Below, piece after piece: positions 33,569 through 43,388 of a stretch of 64,000 nt of DNA (position 1 is its first letter; every line of letters starts with the position of its first letter). The translations under genes and the position numbers were made by a program. Origin of the DNA: Lewinellaceae bacterium (GTDB lineage: Bacteria > Bacteroidota > Bacteroidia > Chitinophagales > Saprospiraceae). The notes beneath the pieces were generated by a model. It saw only the letters and a list, made by a program, of their open reading frames with translations, made no database searches and was not told the DNA's origin. Where the stretch lies: NCBI GenBank assembly GCA_020636405.1, contig JACJXW010000004.1, positions 2,902,001 to 2,966,000 on the forward strand, in the 5' to 3' direction.

Positions 33569-35437
33569 TCATTGTTTCACCAGCCTTTTCGACCAGTGTT
33601 TGTCCCTACCGGTGGAAAGGTTGAGGTAGTAAACTCCTCTGGGCAACTGGCGGAGGTCTACTTTGGATAAGTTGTCCCCGATCCGGATGTTTTCGGGCCT
33701 TTGGAATACCCGGGCCCCCTTGGCGTCAAATAACTCCAGTTCGGCGCGGGTGTTATAGTTGCTTTTCACCCGAATGGCTATCTCCCATTCGGTAGTCCCT
33801 TCCAACAGCTCGAAGCTCAGTTCCTTTACCAGCAGGCGGGTTTTCACTATGGGCGAATATTCGTAGCCGCCTTCGTTGTCTAGCATTTTAATCCGGTATT
33901 GCAGTTGTTCATCGGGGAAGACATCCTTGTCGATGTAGAGGTAGGAAGCACTTTCTTCTGCCCGTCCCAGCGGCGCGATCCCGGCCAGCCGCTTGAAAGC
34001 TTTTCCGTTAACGGATCGCTCCACTTCATACCCGATGGACATGGACTCATAGGCGACATCCCAGCTCAGTTCGATGTATCCGGTAAAACTGGAGGCGTCC
34101 AGGTTGATGCGGCTGGCGCTGACCTTTTCGGCCCGGCCCTGTACCCAAGCCCCGAATGACCGGGGGGGCAGGCGCAGGAAAACGGCATTAGGGATAGAGT
34201 GGGTTGAATCGCGAAATACAGTTAACCTGGGGCTAAGGGAGGACCCGAGAATATCACTGAAATGGTCTCCATTTCGGAGGTTGGATCCGTTGACCTCGTG
34301 TATGGCCTCCAGTGTGTCCCTCCCGAAGTTGATGGCCACCAGTACGTCCTTGCCCCCACCGGTGCTGGCTTTCCCTGCCGGTGTGTTGGTGCCGTCTATC
34401 TGAAAGATCAGTACCCGGGTGCTGTCCGCCCCACTTTTTGCAGAATAATAGAAGGAGGCCTTATCCGTATTTCGGCGGTTGAGGTATTCGACCCCCGTAG
34501 AGCCGAAAATATATTCCCGGTGGGCTTTCATCCACTGGTTGATCTGGTCCTTCAGCGGTCGTTTCCCCGTATATTCCGGTAGTTCGGATTGCTCCCCGTA
34601 ATAGTCGCCGTAGAATACAGTAGGAAGCCCCAACTGGTTATTGGAAAGAATATAAGCATAGGCTAGAGAGGGGTCGCCAATGGGGTCGTCCCAGTCTCCC
34701 CAGCGGTTATTCTGGTTTTTGTAGATGGGGTGGTTGGCCAGGGTCACGATATTGAAGCCGGAGATGGCGGATGCGTCGCGGATGCTCCTTTCAAAGACCA
34801 GCCGGGCGTCGTAGGTGCTGTCGGTGCAGGCCCGGCGGAGGGCTTCCCGCAAAGGGTAATCATAGACGCGAGGGTCGATTTCGGGGCGGGCGGCAGGGTT
34901 GAGGTAATAAACAGCCTCGGCGGCCCATTTCCCCAGGTTGGCCGGTTCGCTGGGATAGGGGAGAGCGACTACCACCAACTGGGGAAGTGTTCCGTTGACG
35001 AACATTTCGTTGATGTCCCTGGCAACGGCCTGTGCCTGAAGGCCCCCTTTGCGGTGCAGGCTAAAGGCCTTTACATTGAAGCGCTCCCCCAGGATGGCGG
35101 CCTGCTGGCCGAAAGAGAGGCTGTCGCCACCTACCATCAGTTCTGCGATCGGTTGGATGCCATTTTTCTGCAAGCTCTGCAGAAGGCGCCGAACCGTTTC
35201 AGGGCTATTGCTTTTCAGAGATGGAAGCCAGAGGTAGGAAAAGCCGGCATAGGACAATTCGGGGGCTTGCTGGTTCATTTGTTCTACCCAGAATTGCAGC
35301 GTCGCTGCGTCCACCTCCATATCCGGATCGTCTTCCGGGCAGCTCCAGTAACATCCCTGCATAATGAAGTCCTGGCTCTGAACCAGGAATGAGGGGAGGA
35401 GTACTAAAATCAAGGCTAACCAAACCAATCTTCCCAT
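33569..35437 (-). CDS. Secreted GH13-fold protein lacking catalytic residues, with T9SS sorting domain
   Basis: A 622-residue exported protein with a signal peptide ending at LVQSQ. It opens like an alpha-amylase (FIMQGCYWSCPEDD), and retains the late GLPTVFYGDYYG strand. The catalytic regions are altered: region I reads AELMVGGD in place of DVVxNH; no GFRxDxxK motif is present; the GE of region III is absent; and region IV has NHP at residues 235-237 instead of NHD. A fibronectin-like segment and a T9SS C-terminal domain (LPRGVYYLNLSTGRDKHWSK) follow. It is probably a pseudoenzyme that binds glycans rather than cutting them; this is inference. Confidence 0.75.
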   Translation of the reverse strand: MGRLVWLALILVLLPSFLVQSQDFIMQGCYWSCPEDDPDMEVDAATLQFWVEQMNQQAPELSYAGFSYLWLPSLKSNSPETVRRLLQSLQKNGIQPIAELMVGGDSLSFGQQAAILGERFNVKAFSLHRKGGLQAQAVARDINEMFVNGTLPQLVVVALPYPSEPANLGKWAAEAVYYLNPAARPEIDPRVYDYPLREALRRACTDSTYDARLVFERSIRDASAISGFNIVTLANHPIYKNQNNRWGDWDDPIGDPSLAYAYILSNNQLGLPTVFYGDYYGEQSELPEYTGKRPLKDQINQWMKAHREYIFGSTGVEYLNRRNTDKASFYYSAKSGADSTRVLIFQIDGTNTPAGKASTGGGKDVLVAINFGRDTLEAIHEVNGSNLRNGDHFSDILGSSLSPRLTVFRDSTHSIPNAVFLRLPPRSFGAWVQGRAEKVSASRINLDASSFTGYIELSWDVAYESMSIGYEVERSVNGKAFKRLAGIAPLGRAEESASYLYIDKDVFPDEQLQYRIKMLDNEGGYEYSPIVKTRLLVKELSFELLEGTTEWEIAIRVKSNYNTRAELELFDAKGARVFQRPENIRIGDNLSKVDLRQLPRGVYYLNLSTGRDKHWSKRLVKQ

Positions 35438-35543
35438 AAATACCTGAAATTGTATTGCTAGGCCACAAGAACAACAATTTAGAAAAATGTTTGGAAACCC
35501 TGTTGCATTTTTTGAAAATTAAGAAATTGCCAAAAATTGGCCT

Positions 35544-36422
35544 ATGCTTTCCATTCTGATCCCCATATACAATTTTGATGTACGCGCTCTGGTTGAGGAA
35601 CTACATTGCCAGGCACTGGCTCTGGACATTCCCGTTGAGATCCTTTGCTTTGACGATTTTTCGCAGCCGGCCTGGCGGACGATCAACCGGGAAGTAGAAC
35701 GACTGGAACTGGTGAAATACCGGGAATTACCGGAAAATCAGGGCCGGGCGAGGATCAGGAACACGCTTGCCGATGCTGCCAGGGGCGCCCACCTCCTTTT
35801 TCTGGATTGCGATTCGGAAGTGCCCGATGAGGCCTACCTTCAACGATATGCAGCGCTTCTGGATGAAGAGCACCTCCTCTATGGTGGGCGTGCCTACCGG
35901 GCGGAGCCTCCGGACAGGCCCGAGCTCCTGTTGCACTGGAAATATGGCACCCGTCGGGAACAAATGCCTCCGGGCCGGCGCCGGCAATCCCCCTATCACC
36001 ACTTCATGACCAATAATTTCCTCGTTCCGGCGGCCGTTTTTCAAAAAGTCCGCTTCGATGAGCGGCTCCTCGAGTATGGCCATGAAGATACCCTCTTCGG
36101 TATGGAAATGCGCAAGAACGGCGTGCCGGTGCACCACTTGGATAACCCTCTGGTCCATATTGGACTGGAATCCGCCCGGGCCTTTTTGGATAAAACGGCG
36201 AAAGGGGTGCACAACCTGGCCTTTCTGTACCGGTCGGGCACAGGAATAGAAACGCGGCTTACCCATTTCTACCAAAGGCTGAAACGAACGGGCCTGGCCT
36301 GGCCATTCAAACGTGTACTGGCCGCTCTGAGGCCGCTGTTGCTGCGCAACCTCCTGTCTCGCCGCCCGAGCCTTTTCTCTCTGGACCTGTATAAATTAGG
36401 CCTGCTGTTAGAAGAATTATGA
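35544..36422 (+). CDS. Family-2 glycosyltransferase
   Basis: A 292-residue cytosolic enzyme of GT-A fold. It opens MLSILIPIYNFDV, has FLDCDSEVP in place of the DxD motif, and ends its catalytic domain with YGHEDTLFGMEMRKNG, a typical ED motif. No membrane helix is predicted by eye. The sugar and acceptor are unknown. It is convergent with a GT4-like enzyme, and both could act on surface polysaccharide. Confidence 0.88.
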   Translation: MLSILIPIYNFDVRALVEELHCQALALDIPVEILCFDDFSQPAWRTINREVERLELVKYRELPENQGRARIRNTLADAARGAHLLFLDCDSEVPDEAYLQRYAALLDEEHLLYGGRAYRAEPPDRPELLLHWKYGTRREQMPPGRRRQSPYHHFMTNNFLVPAAVFQKVRFDERLLEYGHEDTLFGMEMRKNGVPVHHLDNPLVHIGLESARAFLDKTAKGVHNLAFLYRSGTGIETRLTHFYQRLKRTGLAWPFKRVLAALRPLLLRNLLSRRPSLFSLDLYKLGLLLEEL

Positions 36423-36486
36423 GCTTCATTCGGCGCGTGCCGATTTTTTCGGCCCTTCCGCTGTGGGCGTCGATTAGGGGGCGGCC

Positions 36487-37599
36487 TCAAATCCTTGGCG
36501 GGAACACCTGTTGATAGAAGGCGAGCAGGTGTTGCTCCTCTTTTTCCCAGTTCAATACCTTTCCGGCTTTCCGGCAGTTATCCCGCACCTTTTCGTACAA
36601 TACCCTGTCCTGGAGCAGCCGGTTCATCGCCTGGCCGATGGAGGTAGGGGACAACTCCTCCAGGAGCAGGAAAACGTTGTAATCTTCCTGCAGTGTAATG
36701 TATTCCGGGAAGGCCATATTGATAGAAGGCACTCCGGCCTGAATGTAGTCGAAAGCTTTATTGGCCAGTGAGTAGTAGTAGCTCAAACCCCGGTTTTCGA
36801 GCAGGTTGAGGCCGAGGTATGCCCGTGGGGTGAGCGCTTGCAATTCTGCCGGCGCCAGAAACCCCAGAAACCGCACTTTGGCTTCCAGCCCCTGCTGCTC
36901 CACCTGGGTTCTCAGGCTTGCCGACAAGTCGCCCTCCCCGGCGAGCCAAAGCTCCGCACCTTCTACCTCCCGCATCGCCTCGATGGCGTGCTCCAGGCCC
37001 CGGCCTTCATTCAAAGCCCCCTGGTACAAAATAACGCGCCTGCCGGACGGCGGTTGCTCTGCCTGTTCCAGGCTGGGCAAGGACAGGGGCACATTGCGGA
37101 TTACAGAGAAAGGAGTGCCATAGCGTTCCTCGAGCAGCCGGGCGAGCCCTTGGCCAACGGTATATGCATATTTCAGCCGGGGAATTGTAAAGCGGGCTAC
37201 TGCCTCCCAGATGTGCTTCACCACAGGACGGCGCACCACCTCCGGCACCTCCGTGAAGTACTCATGGGCGTCGTAGACGCAGGCCTTTCCTTTGAGGCGG
37301 CCGGCCAGAAAGCCGGGCAGGATGGTATCCAGGTCGACGGAGCACACCACATCAAAGGGGGTGGCCAGCAGGAAAAAAAACAGACGGAGGTTGTATTCCA
37401 GGTAGAAGAGCTTGCCTTTTTCGAAGAAACAGGACAGGCGCTTCTGCCGGAAAGGCTCTCCCTTCAAGGGGCGGGAGGCCGGGCGTTTGCGCCCCACCAG
37501 CCACACCTCATACCCCGCCCGGGCCAGGCTCGTGCAGATGCGGATCATGCGCTGGTCGTAGGTAAGGTCATTGGTGACGGTGCAGAGGATGCGGGGCAT
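36487..37599 (-). CDS. GT-B family glycosyltransferase (GT4-like)
   Basis: A 370-residue enzyme with two Rossmann-like halves. The N-terminal half has DLTYDQRMIRICTSLARAGY; the C-terminal half has ILYQGALNEGRGLEHAIEAM and LWLAGEGDL, the donor-binding pattern of GT4. The E-x7-E motif is weak: around YYSLANKAFDYIQAGVPSI. No lipid-linked pathway genes accompany it. Product unknown. Confidence 0.88.
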   Translation of the reverse strand: MPRILCTVTNDLTYDQRMIRICTSLARAGYEVWLVGRKRPASRPLKGEPFRQKRLSCFFEKGKLFYLEYNLRLFFFLLATPFDVVCSVDLDTILPGFLAGRLKGKACVYDAHEYFTEVPEVVRRPVVKHIWEAVARFTIPRLKYAYTVGQGLARLLEERYGTPFSVIRNVPLSLPSLEQAEQPPSGRRVILYQGALNEGRGLEHAIEAMREVEGAELWLAGEGDLSASLRTQVEQQGLEAKVRFLGFLAPAELQALTPRAYLGLNLLENRGLSYYYSLANKAFDYIQAGVPSINMAFPEYITLQEDYNVFLLLEELSPTSIGQAMNRLLQDRVLYEKVRDNCRKAGKVLNWEKEEQHLLAFYQQVFPPRI

Positions 37600-37777
37600 A
37601 TTGGACCGAAGATAAGGTTTTTAGTTGCCTTTCTGGTGCAACCTGCAGTCCAATTTCAGGGACAAATGTCCTACCTGCCTCCCTGAACTTTAGCGTATTT
37701 TATGGAACAAAGTTCACACAAGCCGAAAATTCATGAAAAAGCTATTAGTGCTTCCAATCCTTGCCTTACAGAAATAC

Positions 37778-39685
37778 CTATTTGCCTTGCCACACCAGCT
37801 TCCCCCCCTGTTGCCCCAAAAAACCTTCATCGAGCAGGTACTCCAGCGCTTTGAGTACCTGCTCCTGCCGGTTGGGGGCAAAAGACTCGACGATCTGTTC
37901 CAGTGCCAGGGGTTCTTCCTTTAGTAACAACTTTATTTTTTCCTTGTATCGTTCAAATTCCGTGGAGGAAACTTCAGTGCTGGTGCGGCCCGTGCATACA
38001 TCGCAGATCCCGCATTTAGGGGCGCTGGTTTCTCCGAAGTAGGCCAGCAACTGCTGGCTGCGGCACACGGGGGTTTCAGCGTAGGCGATGGCGGCCTGGA
38101 TACGTTCGTAGTGCCGGTTTTTTCGAAAATTATACAAATTGCGGTCGATCAGCAGGTTGTCGGCATCTACCCGCTCCTTGATGAAAATGACCTGGGGCGT
38201 ATCCTTTTGGGGCTGATATTCGACAATACCATCCGATGCCAGTTTTTGGAGGGCATTGCGCAAGGTCGCCGCCGGCATTTTCAGGAAGCGGGCCAGCTGG
38301 CTTTCCCGCAGGTTGATCGGGTGGTTGAACGCCCCCTGGTAGGTGCGTAGGATAGCCTTGAGCAGGCGGTCCATTTTGGGGTGGCGGAGCTGGTAGTCGT
38401 AGAGCGCGTCTTTGGAAACCTTGATCATGAGGCTGGAAGGGACGAAAACAGCATCAGTGAGCACGATCCAGCCGGCTTGCTCCAGAATTTTCAGGCAATT
38501 ATAGGACAGTACGATGTCTGCCTGGAAATTGCGGGCAAATTCGACAATCTCGAAGTCGAAAGCCTGCCCTTCGCCGCTGCCCACTGCCAGCTGGAAATAA
38601 CTGCCCAGCGCCCGATAAATGCGCCTTACTTCGCTCAGCTCCGGGAATGACAATTCGAACTGCCGCTCCAGGTTTATCCGGTCGGTATCGTTGTAGAGTA
38701 ATACGGCATAGGACTTTTTCCCATCTCTGCCTGCCCTTCCGGCCTCCTGAAAGTAAGCCTCCAGGCTGTCGGGCATTTCCATATGGGCAACCACCCGTAC
38801 ATCCGCTTTATCAATGCCCATCCCGAATGCATTGGTGCTGATGATCACTCTTTTTTTGCCGGCCATCCAGGCGTCTTGCTTTTGGGAGCGTTCCTCGGCA
38901 TCCAGGCCGGCGTGGTAGTAATCGGCGCTGATGCCCTGGCGTTGAAGGTAGCCGGCAATTTCCTTCGTGCGGCGCCGGTTGCGGACGTACACAATGCCCG
39001 ATCCGCCAACCCGGCGCAAAATGTCTAGCAGTTTTTTTAGCTTGTCCTCTTCGTGCAGGACCGAGTAGGAGAGGTTGCCGCGCACAAAGCTCTTCTGTAG
39101 CAGGTTCTCCTGGCGGAAAGCCAGTTTTTCCTGGATATCCTTGACCACTTCCGGCGTTGCCGTTGCCGTAAGGGCCAGAATGGGGACTTCGGGCACCAAC
39201 TCCCGCACTTCGGCGATTTGCAGATAGGGCGGGCGAAAATCATACCCCCATTGGGAGACGCAGTGCGCTTCGTCTACGGCCAGCAGGTTGACGTCCATTT
39301 TCTGAATGCGCGTTCTGGCCAGCTCGGTCGTGAGCCGTTCGGGCGAGAGGTACAACAGTTTGATATTGCCGTAGATGCAGTTGTCGAGGATGCGGTCAAT
39401 GTCCCGGTAGTGCATGCCGGAGTACACTGCCGCTGCCGGGATATTGCGCTTTTGGAGGTTTTCCACCTGGTCTTTCATCAAGGCAATGAGGGGCGATACG
39501 ACAATGCAGATCCCTTTGCGGCACAGGGCCGGCACCTGATAGCAAATGGATTTCCCTCCTCCTGTAGGCATGAGGGCCAGCGTGTCCTGCCCGTCCAGTA
39601 CCGAACGGATGATGTCTTCCTGCAACGGGCGGAAGCTATCGTATCCCCAGTACTGCCGTAGTATGTCAAGAGGCGTTTTCTTCAA
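37778..39685 (-). CDS. recQ: RecQ-family ATP-dependent DNA helicase
   Basis: A 635-residue superfamily-2 helicase. Motif 0 (YWGYDSFRPLQEDII), Walker A (MPTGGGKS), DEAH box (VDEAHCVSQWGYDFRP) and motif VI (QEAGRAGRDG) are intact. The RQC zinc cysteines are replaced by a C-terminal CGICDVC cluster near the end. No HRDC domain is evident. RecQ unwinds DNA in recombination repair. It is downstream of leuB on the same strand, separated by a repeat array. Confidence 0.93.
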   Translation of the reverse strand: MKKTPLDILRQYWGYDSFRPLQEDIIRSVLDGQDTLALMPTGGGKSICYQVPALCRKGICIVVSPLIALMKDQVENLQKRNIPAAAVYSGMHYRDIDRILDNCIYGNIKLLYLSPERLTTELARTRIQKMDVNLLAVDEAHCVSQWGYDFRPPYLQIAEVRELVPEVPILALTATATPEVVKDIQEKLAFRQENLLQKSFVRGNLSYSVLHEEDKLKKLLDILRRVGGSGIVYVRNRRRTKEIAGYLQRQGISADYYHAGLDAEERSQKQDAWMAGKKRVIISTNAFGMGIDKADVRVVAHMEMPDSLEAYFQEAGRAGRDGKKSYAVLLYNDTDRINLERQFELSFPELSEVRRIYRALGSYFQLAVGSGEGQAFDFEIVEFARNFQADIVLSYNCLKILEQAGWIVLTDAVFVPSSLMIKVSKDALYDYQLRHPKMDRLLKAILRTYQGAFNHPINLRESQLARFLKMPAATLRNALQKLASDGIVEYQPQKDTPQVIFIKERVDADNLLIDRNLYNFRKNRHYERIQAAIAYAETPVCRSQQLLAYFGETSAPKCGICDVCTGRTSTEVSSTEFERYKEKIKLLLKEEPLALEQIVESFAPNRQEQVLKALEYLLDEGFLGQQGGKLVWQGK

Positions 39686-39779
39686 TGGATATCAATTTGT
39701 CCATCGGAAAGATAAAGAACGGTGGGGAGAGTGCAAAGGAGGGATTCGTATAATCGGGATTCGGACAGACCCCTCCTGC

Positions 39780-39876
39780 CACGAATCCCGAATCCCCGAA
39801 TCCACGAATCACGAATCCCGAATCCACGAATCCACGAATCCCGAATCCACGAATCCCGAATCCCGAATCCCGAATC
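39780..39876. repeat. Tandem 7-8-bp repeats after leuB
   Basis: About 13 units of CGAATCC with C/A spacers fill 39780-39876. Read on the coding strand they are GATTCGGG/GATTCGTG. The array begins at the leuB stop codon itself (TGATTCG...). It separates leuB from recQ. It is not a CRISPR: units are short and contiguous. Confidence 0.85.
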
Positions 39877-41005
39877 AAATGATCGTCGAAACCTTCTGTT
39901 GAAGTTTGTCTTCCCGGACCAGGATCTGCTCATTGGGGTCTGTCACCAGGTGTGCCACGAGGTCTCCGATCTGCGAACACCCGTAGGCCACGGAAGGCTG
40001 CAGTTCCGGGGTGCCGATACCCTTTTCGAGGATGTGCTGAATGGCCAGGCGGATAGCCTTGGCCGCATCCGTTAAGCCGAGGCTTTCCACCAGCATGGCT
40101 GCTGAGAGTATGGCCGCCATGGGGTTGGCAATATCCTGGCCGGCAGCCTGGGGGTAAGAGCCGTGGATCGGTTCAAACAGGGAAGTATGTACGCCGATAG
40201 AGGCCGAGGGCAGCAGTCCCATCGAGCCGGCCAGGACGCTGGCCTCATCGGAGAGGATATCGCCGAACATATTGGACGTGAGCATGACATCGAACTGCCG
40301 CGGGTTCTGGATCAGTTGCATGGCAGCATTGTCCACGAACATGTAGTCCAGTTCCACTCCGGGATAATCCTTGGCCATCTCTTTGACCGTCTGCCGCCAA
40401 AGGCGGGAGGTTTCCATCACATTGGCCTTGTCGACCAGGGTTACCTTTCCCCGGCGCAGCAGAGCTTGTTCGAAGGCTAGTTTGGCAATGCGCTGGATTT
40501 CCTCCACGTGGTAAGTGCAGGTATCGAAGGCCTGCTTGCCATCGGCGGAGGTCCCTTTTTCACCGAAGTAAATGCCGCCGGTCAGTTCCCGGTATATGAC
40601 GAGGTCGACCCCTTTTACGCGGTCTTCGCGCAAAGGGGAGAGGTGAAGCAGGCGCTCGTAGGTAGTCACCGGGCGGATATTGGCGTAAAGCCCCAGTTCT
40701 TTGCGCAGGCGGAGCAACCCTTGTTCCGGGCGCACTTTCGCCTTGGGGTCGTTGTCGTATTTGGGGTCGCCGATGGCGCCAAAAAGGATGGCATCCGCGT
40801 TGAGGCAGGCTTCCAGCGTAATGTCCGGAAGCGGGTTCCCCGTCCGGTCGATGGCAACGGCGCCGACGTCGGCAAAGCAGTATTCGAAATAGCCGCCAAA
40901 GCGCTCCGCGATGGCGTCCATCACTTTAATGGCCTGATTGGTGACTTCCGGGCCGATGCCGTCCCCTGCCAGTACAGCGATCTTTGTCTTTTTGATAGAT
41001 GTCAT
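39875..41005 (-). CDS. leuB: 3-isopropylmalate dehydrogenase
   Basis: A 376-residue NAD-dependent enzyme of leucine synthesis that oxidatively decarboxylates 3-isopropylmalate. It begins KIAVLAGDGIGPEVTNQAI and contains the substrate region LRKELGLYANIRPV, the YMFVDNAAMQLIQNP strand and the cofactor loop EPIHGSYPQAAG. The stop codon TGA is formed by the first unit of a repeat array. It is the last gene of the leuA-leuC-leuD-leuB order. Confidence 0.96.
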   Translation of the reverse strand: MTSIKKTKIAVLAGDGIGPEVTNQAIKVMDAIAERFGGYFEYCFADVGAVAIDRTGNPLPDITLEACLNADAILFGAIGDPKYDNDPKAKVRPEQGLLRLRKELGLYANIRPVTTYERLLHLSPLREDRVKGVDLVIYRELTGGIYFGEKGTSADGKQAFDTCTYHVEEIQRIAKLAFEQALLRRGKVTLVDKANVMETSRLWRQTVKEMAKDYPGVELDYMFVDNAAMQLIQNPRQFDVMLTSNMFGDILSDEASVLAGSMGLLPSASIGVHTSLFEPIHGSYPQAAGQDIANPMAAILSAAMLVESLGLTDAAKAIRLAIQHILEKGIGTPELQPSVAYGCSQIGDLVAHLVTDPNEQILVREDKLQQKVSTII

Positions 41006-41033
41006 GGGAGTTTGAGATTTTTAATTTTTGATT

Positions 41034-41232
41034 TACGAATCACGGGTCACGATTTACGAATCACCAATCACGAATCACGAGTCACGATTTACGAATCACG
41101 AATCACGAGTCACGATTTACGAATCACGAATCACGAGTCACGATTTACGAGTCACGAATCACGAGTCACGAGTCACGAATCACGAGTCACGAATCACGAG
41201 TCACGAATCACGAATCACCAATCACCAATCAC
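41034..41232. repeat. Heptamer array between leuD and leuB
   Basis: Roughly 28 contiguous 7-bp units (CACGAAT, CACGAGT, CACGATT, TACGAAT and close variants) fill the spacer. On the coding strand the unit is TGATTCG/TGACTCG. The array overlaps the last codons and stop of leuD at 41222-41232 and ends 29 bp before the leuB start. Confidence 0.9.
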
Positions 41233-41812
41233 GGCTGTGCTCGAATGCCTCGATCTTATCGCGCAGGCTCAACAGGAAGTCAATATCGTCGTATCCATTG
41301 AGCATACACATTTTTTTATAGGGGTCGATATCGAAGCCGGTGGATTGGCTGGTGGCCAGAATGGTAAACTGTTGCGCTTCGAGGTCAACCAGAAATTCCG
41401 TTTTTGGATCCGATTCGATGGCCGAGAAGATGTCCTGCAAGAAAGATTCCGGAACCTGTAAGGGGAGCAGGCCATTATTCAGGGCATTCCCGCGGAAAAT
41501 ATCGGCAAAAAAACTGGAGACCACAACCCGGAAGCCATAGTCGTGCAAGGCCCAGGCCGCATGCTCCCGGCTGGAACCGCAGCCGAAGTTCCGCCCGGCA
41601 ACCAGTATCTGCCCTCCGTAGATGGGGTTGTTGAGGATAAAGCCTTCGCGGGGTGCGCCGTTGGGCTCATAGCGCCAGTCCCGGAACAAATTGTCGCCAA
41701 AGCCCTCGCGGGTTGTCGCCTTGAGGAAACGGGCCGGGATGATCTGGTCGGTATCGACCTCCTCTATCGGTAACGGAACGGCGGCAGAGCGCAGTTTTTG
41801 AAATTTCTCCAT
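41222..41812 (-). CDS. leuD: 3-isopropylmalate dehydratase small subunit
   Basis: A 196-residue protein of the aconitase swivel-domain family. It has VDTDQIIPARFLKATTREGFG and GRNFGCGSSREHAAWAL, and pairs with LeuC. The last residues (RDW and stop) are encoded by the repeat array that follows. The gene is the third in the leu unit. Confidence 0.95.
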   Translation of the reverse strand: MEKFQKLRSAAVPLPIEEVDTDQIIPARFLKATTREGFGDNLFRDWRYEPNGAPREGFILNNPIYGGQILVAGRNFGCGSSREHAAWALHDYGFRVVVSSFFADIFRGNALNNGLLPLQVPESFLQDIFSAIESDPKTEFLVDLEAQQFTILATSQSTGFDIDPYKKMCMLNGYDDIDFLLSLRDKIEAFEHSRDW

Positions 41813-41851
41813 CGTGTTTCTCTAGTTCAAATAGTAAGGTCCTTCTCTCAC

Positions 41852-41895
41852 CATCAAAAATCAAACATCAAACATCGCAAATCAAACATCAAACA

Positions 41896-41907
<12 letters not shown>
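41852..41907. repeat. Heptamer array between leuC and leuD
   Basis: Units of ATCAAAC (coding strand TTTGATG) repeat about seven times with small changes, from the leuC stop region at 41896-41907 toward leuD. The leuC stop TGA is part of a unit. Confidence 0.85.
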
Positions 41908-43293
<1,386 letters not shown>

Positions 43294-43388
43294 GGTTTTG
43301 GTTGATTGGTTGATTGGTTGACAACGCTGATTGGGCTAGCCTAACTTAATCAAGCTGATCAACCCGATCAACAAAATCAGCTAATCAA
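43294..43388. repeat. Self-complementary repeat spacer between leuA and leuC
   Basis: On the coding strand the spacer opens with several TTGAT-containing units and closes with three copies of AATCAACC just before leuC. The two halves are complementary and flank GGCTAGCC, so the spacer can form a long imperfect hairpin in the mRNA. The repeats begin immediately after the leuA stop. Confidence 0.75.

Noticed and set aside
39666..40075. Small open frames reading SGFGIRGF-like repeats near leuB
   Set aside because: They are translations of the 7-8-bp repeat array and have no conserved domain.
41034..41232. CRISPR array
   Set aside because: Units are 7 bp and contiguous, without 25-35-bp repeats, unique spacers or cas genes.
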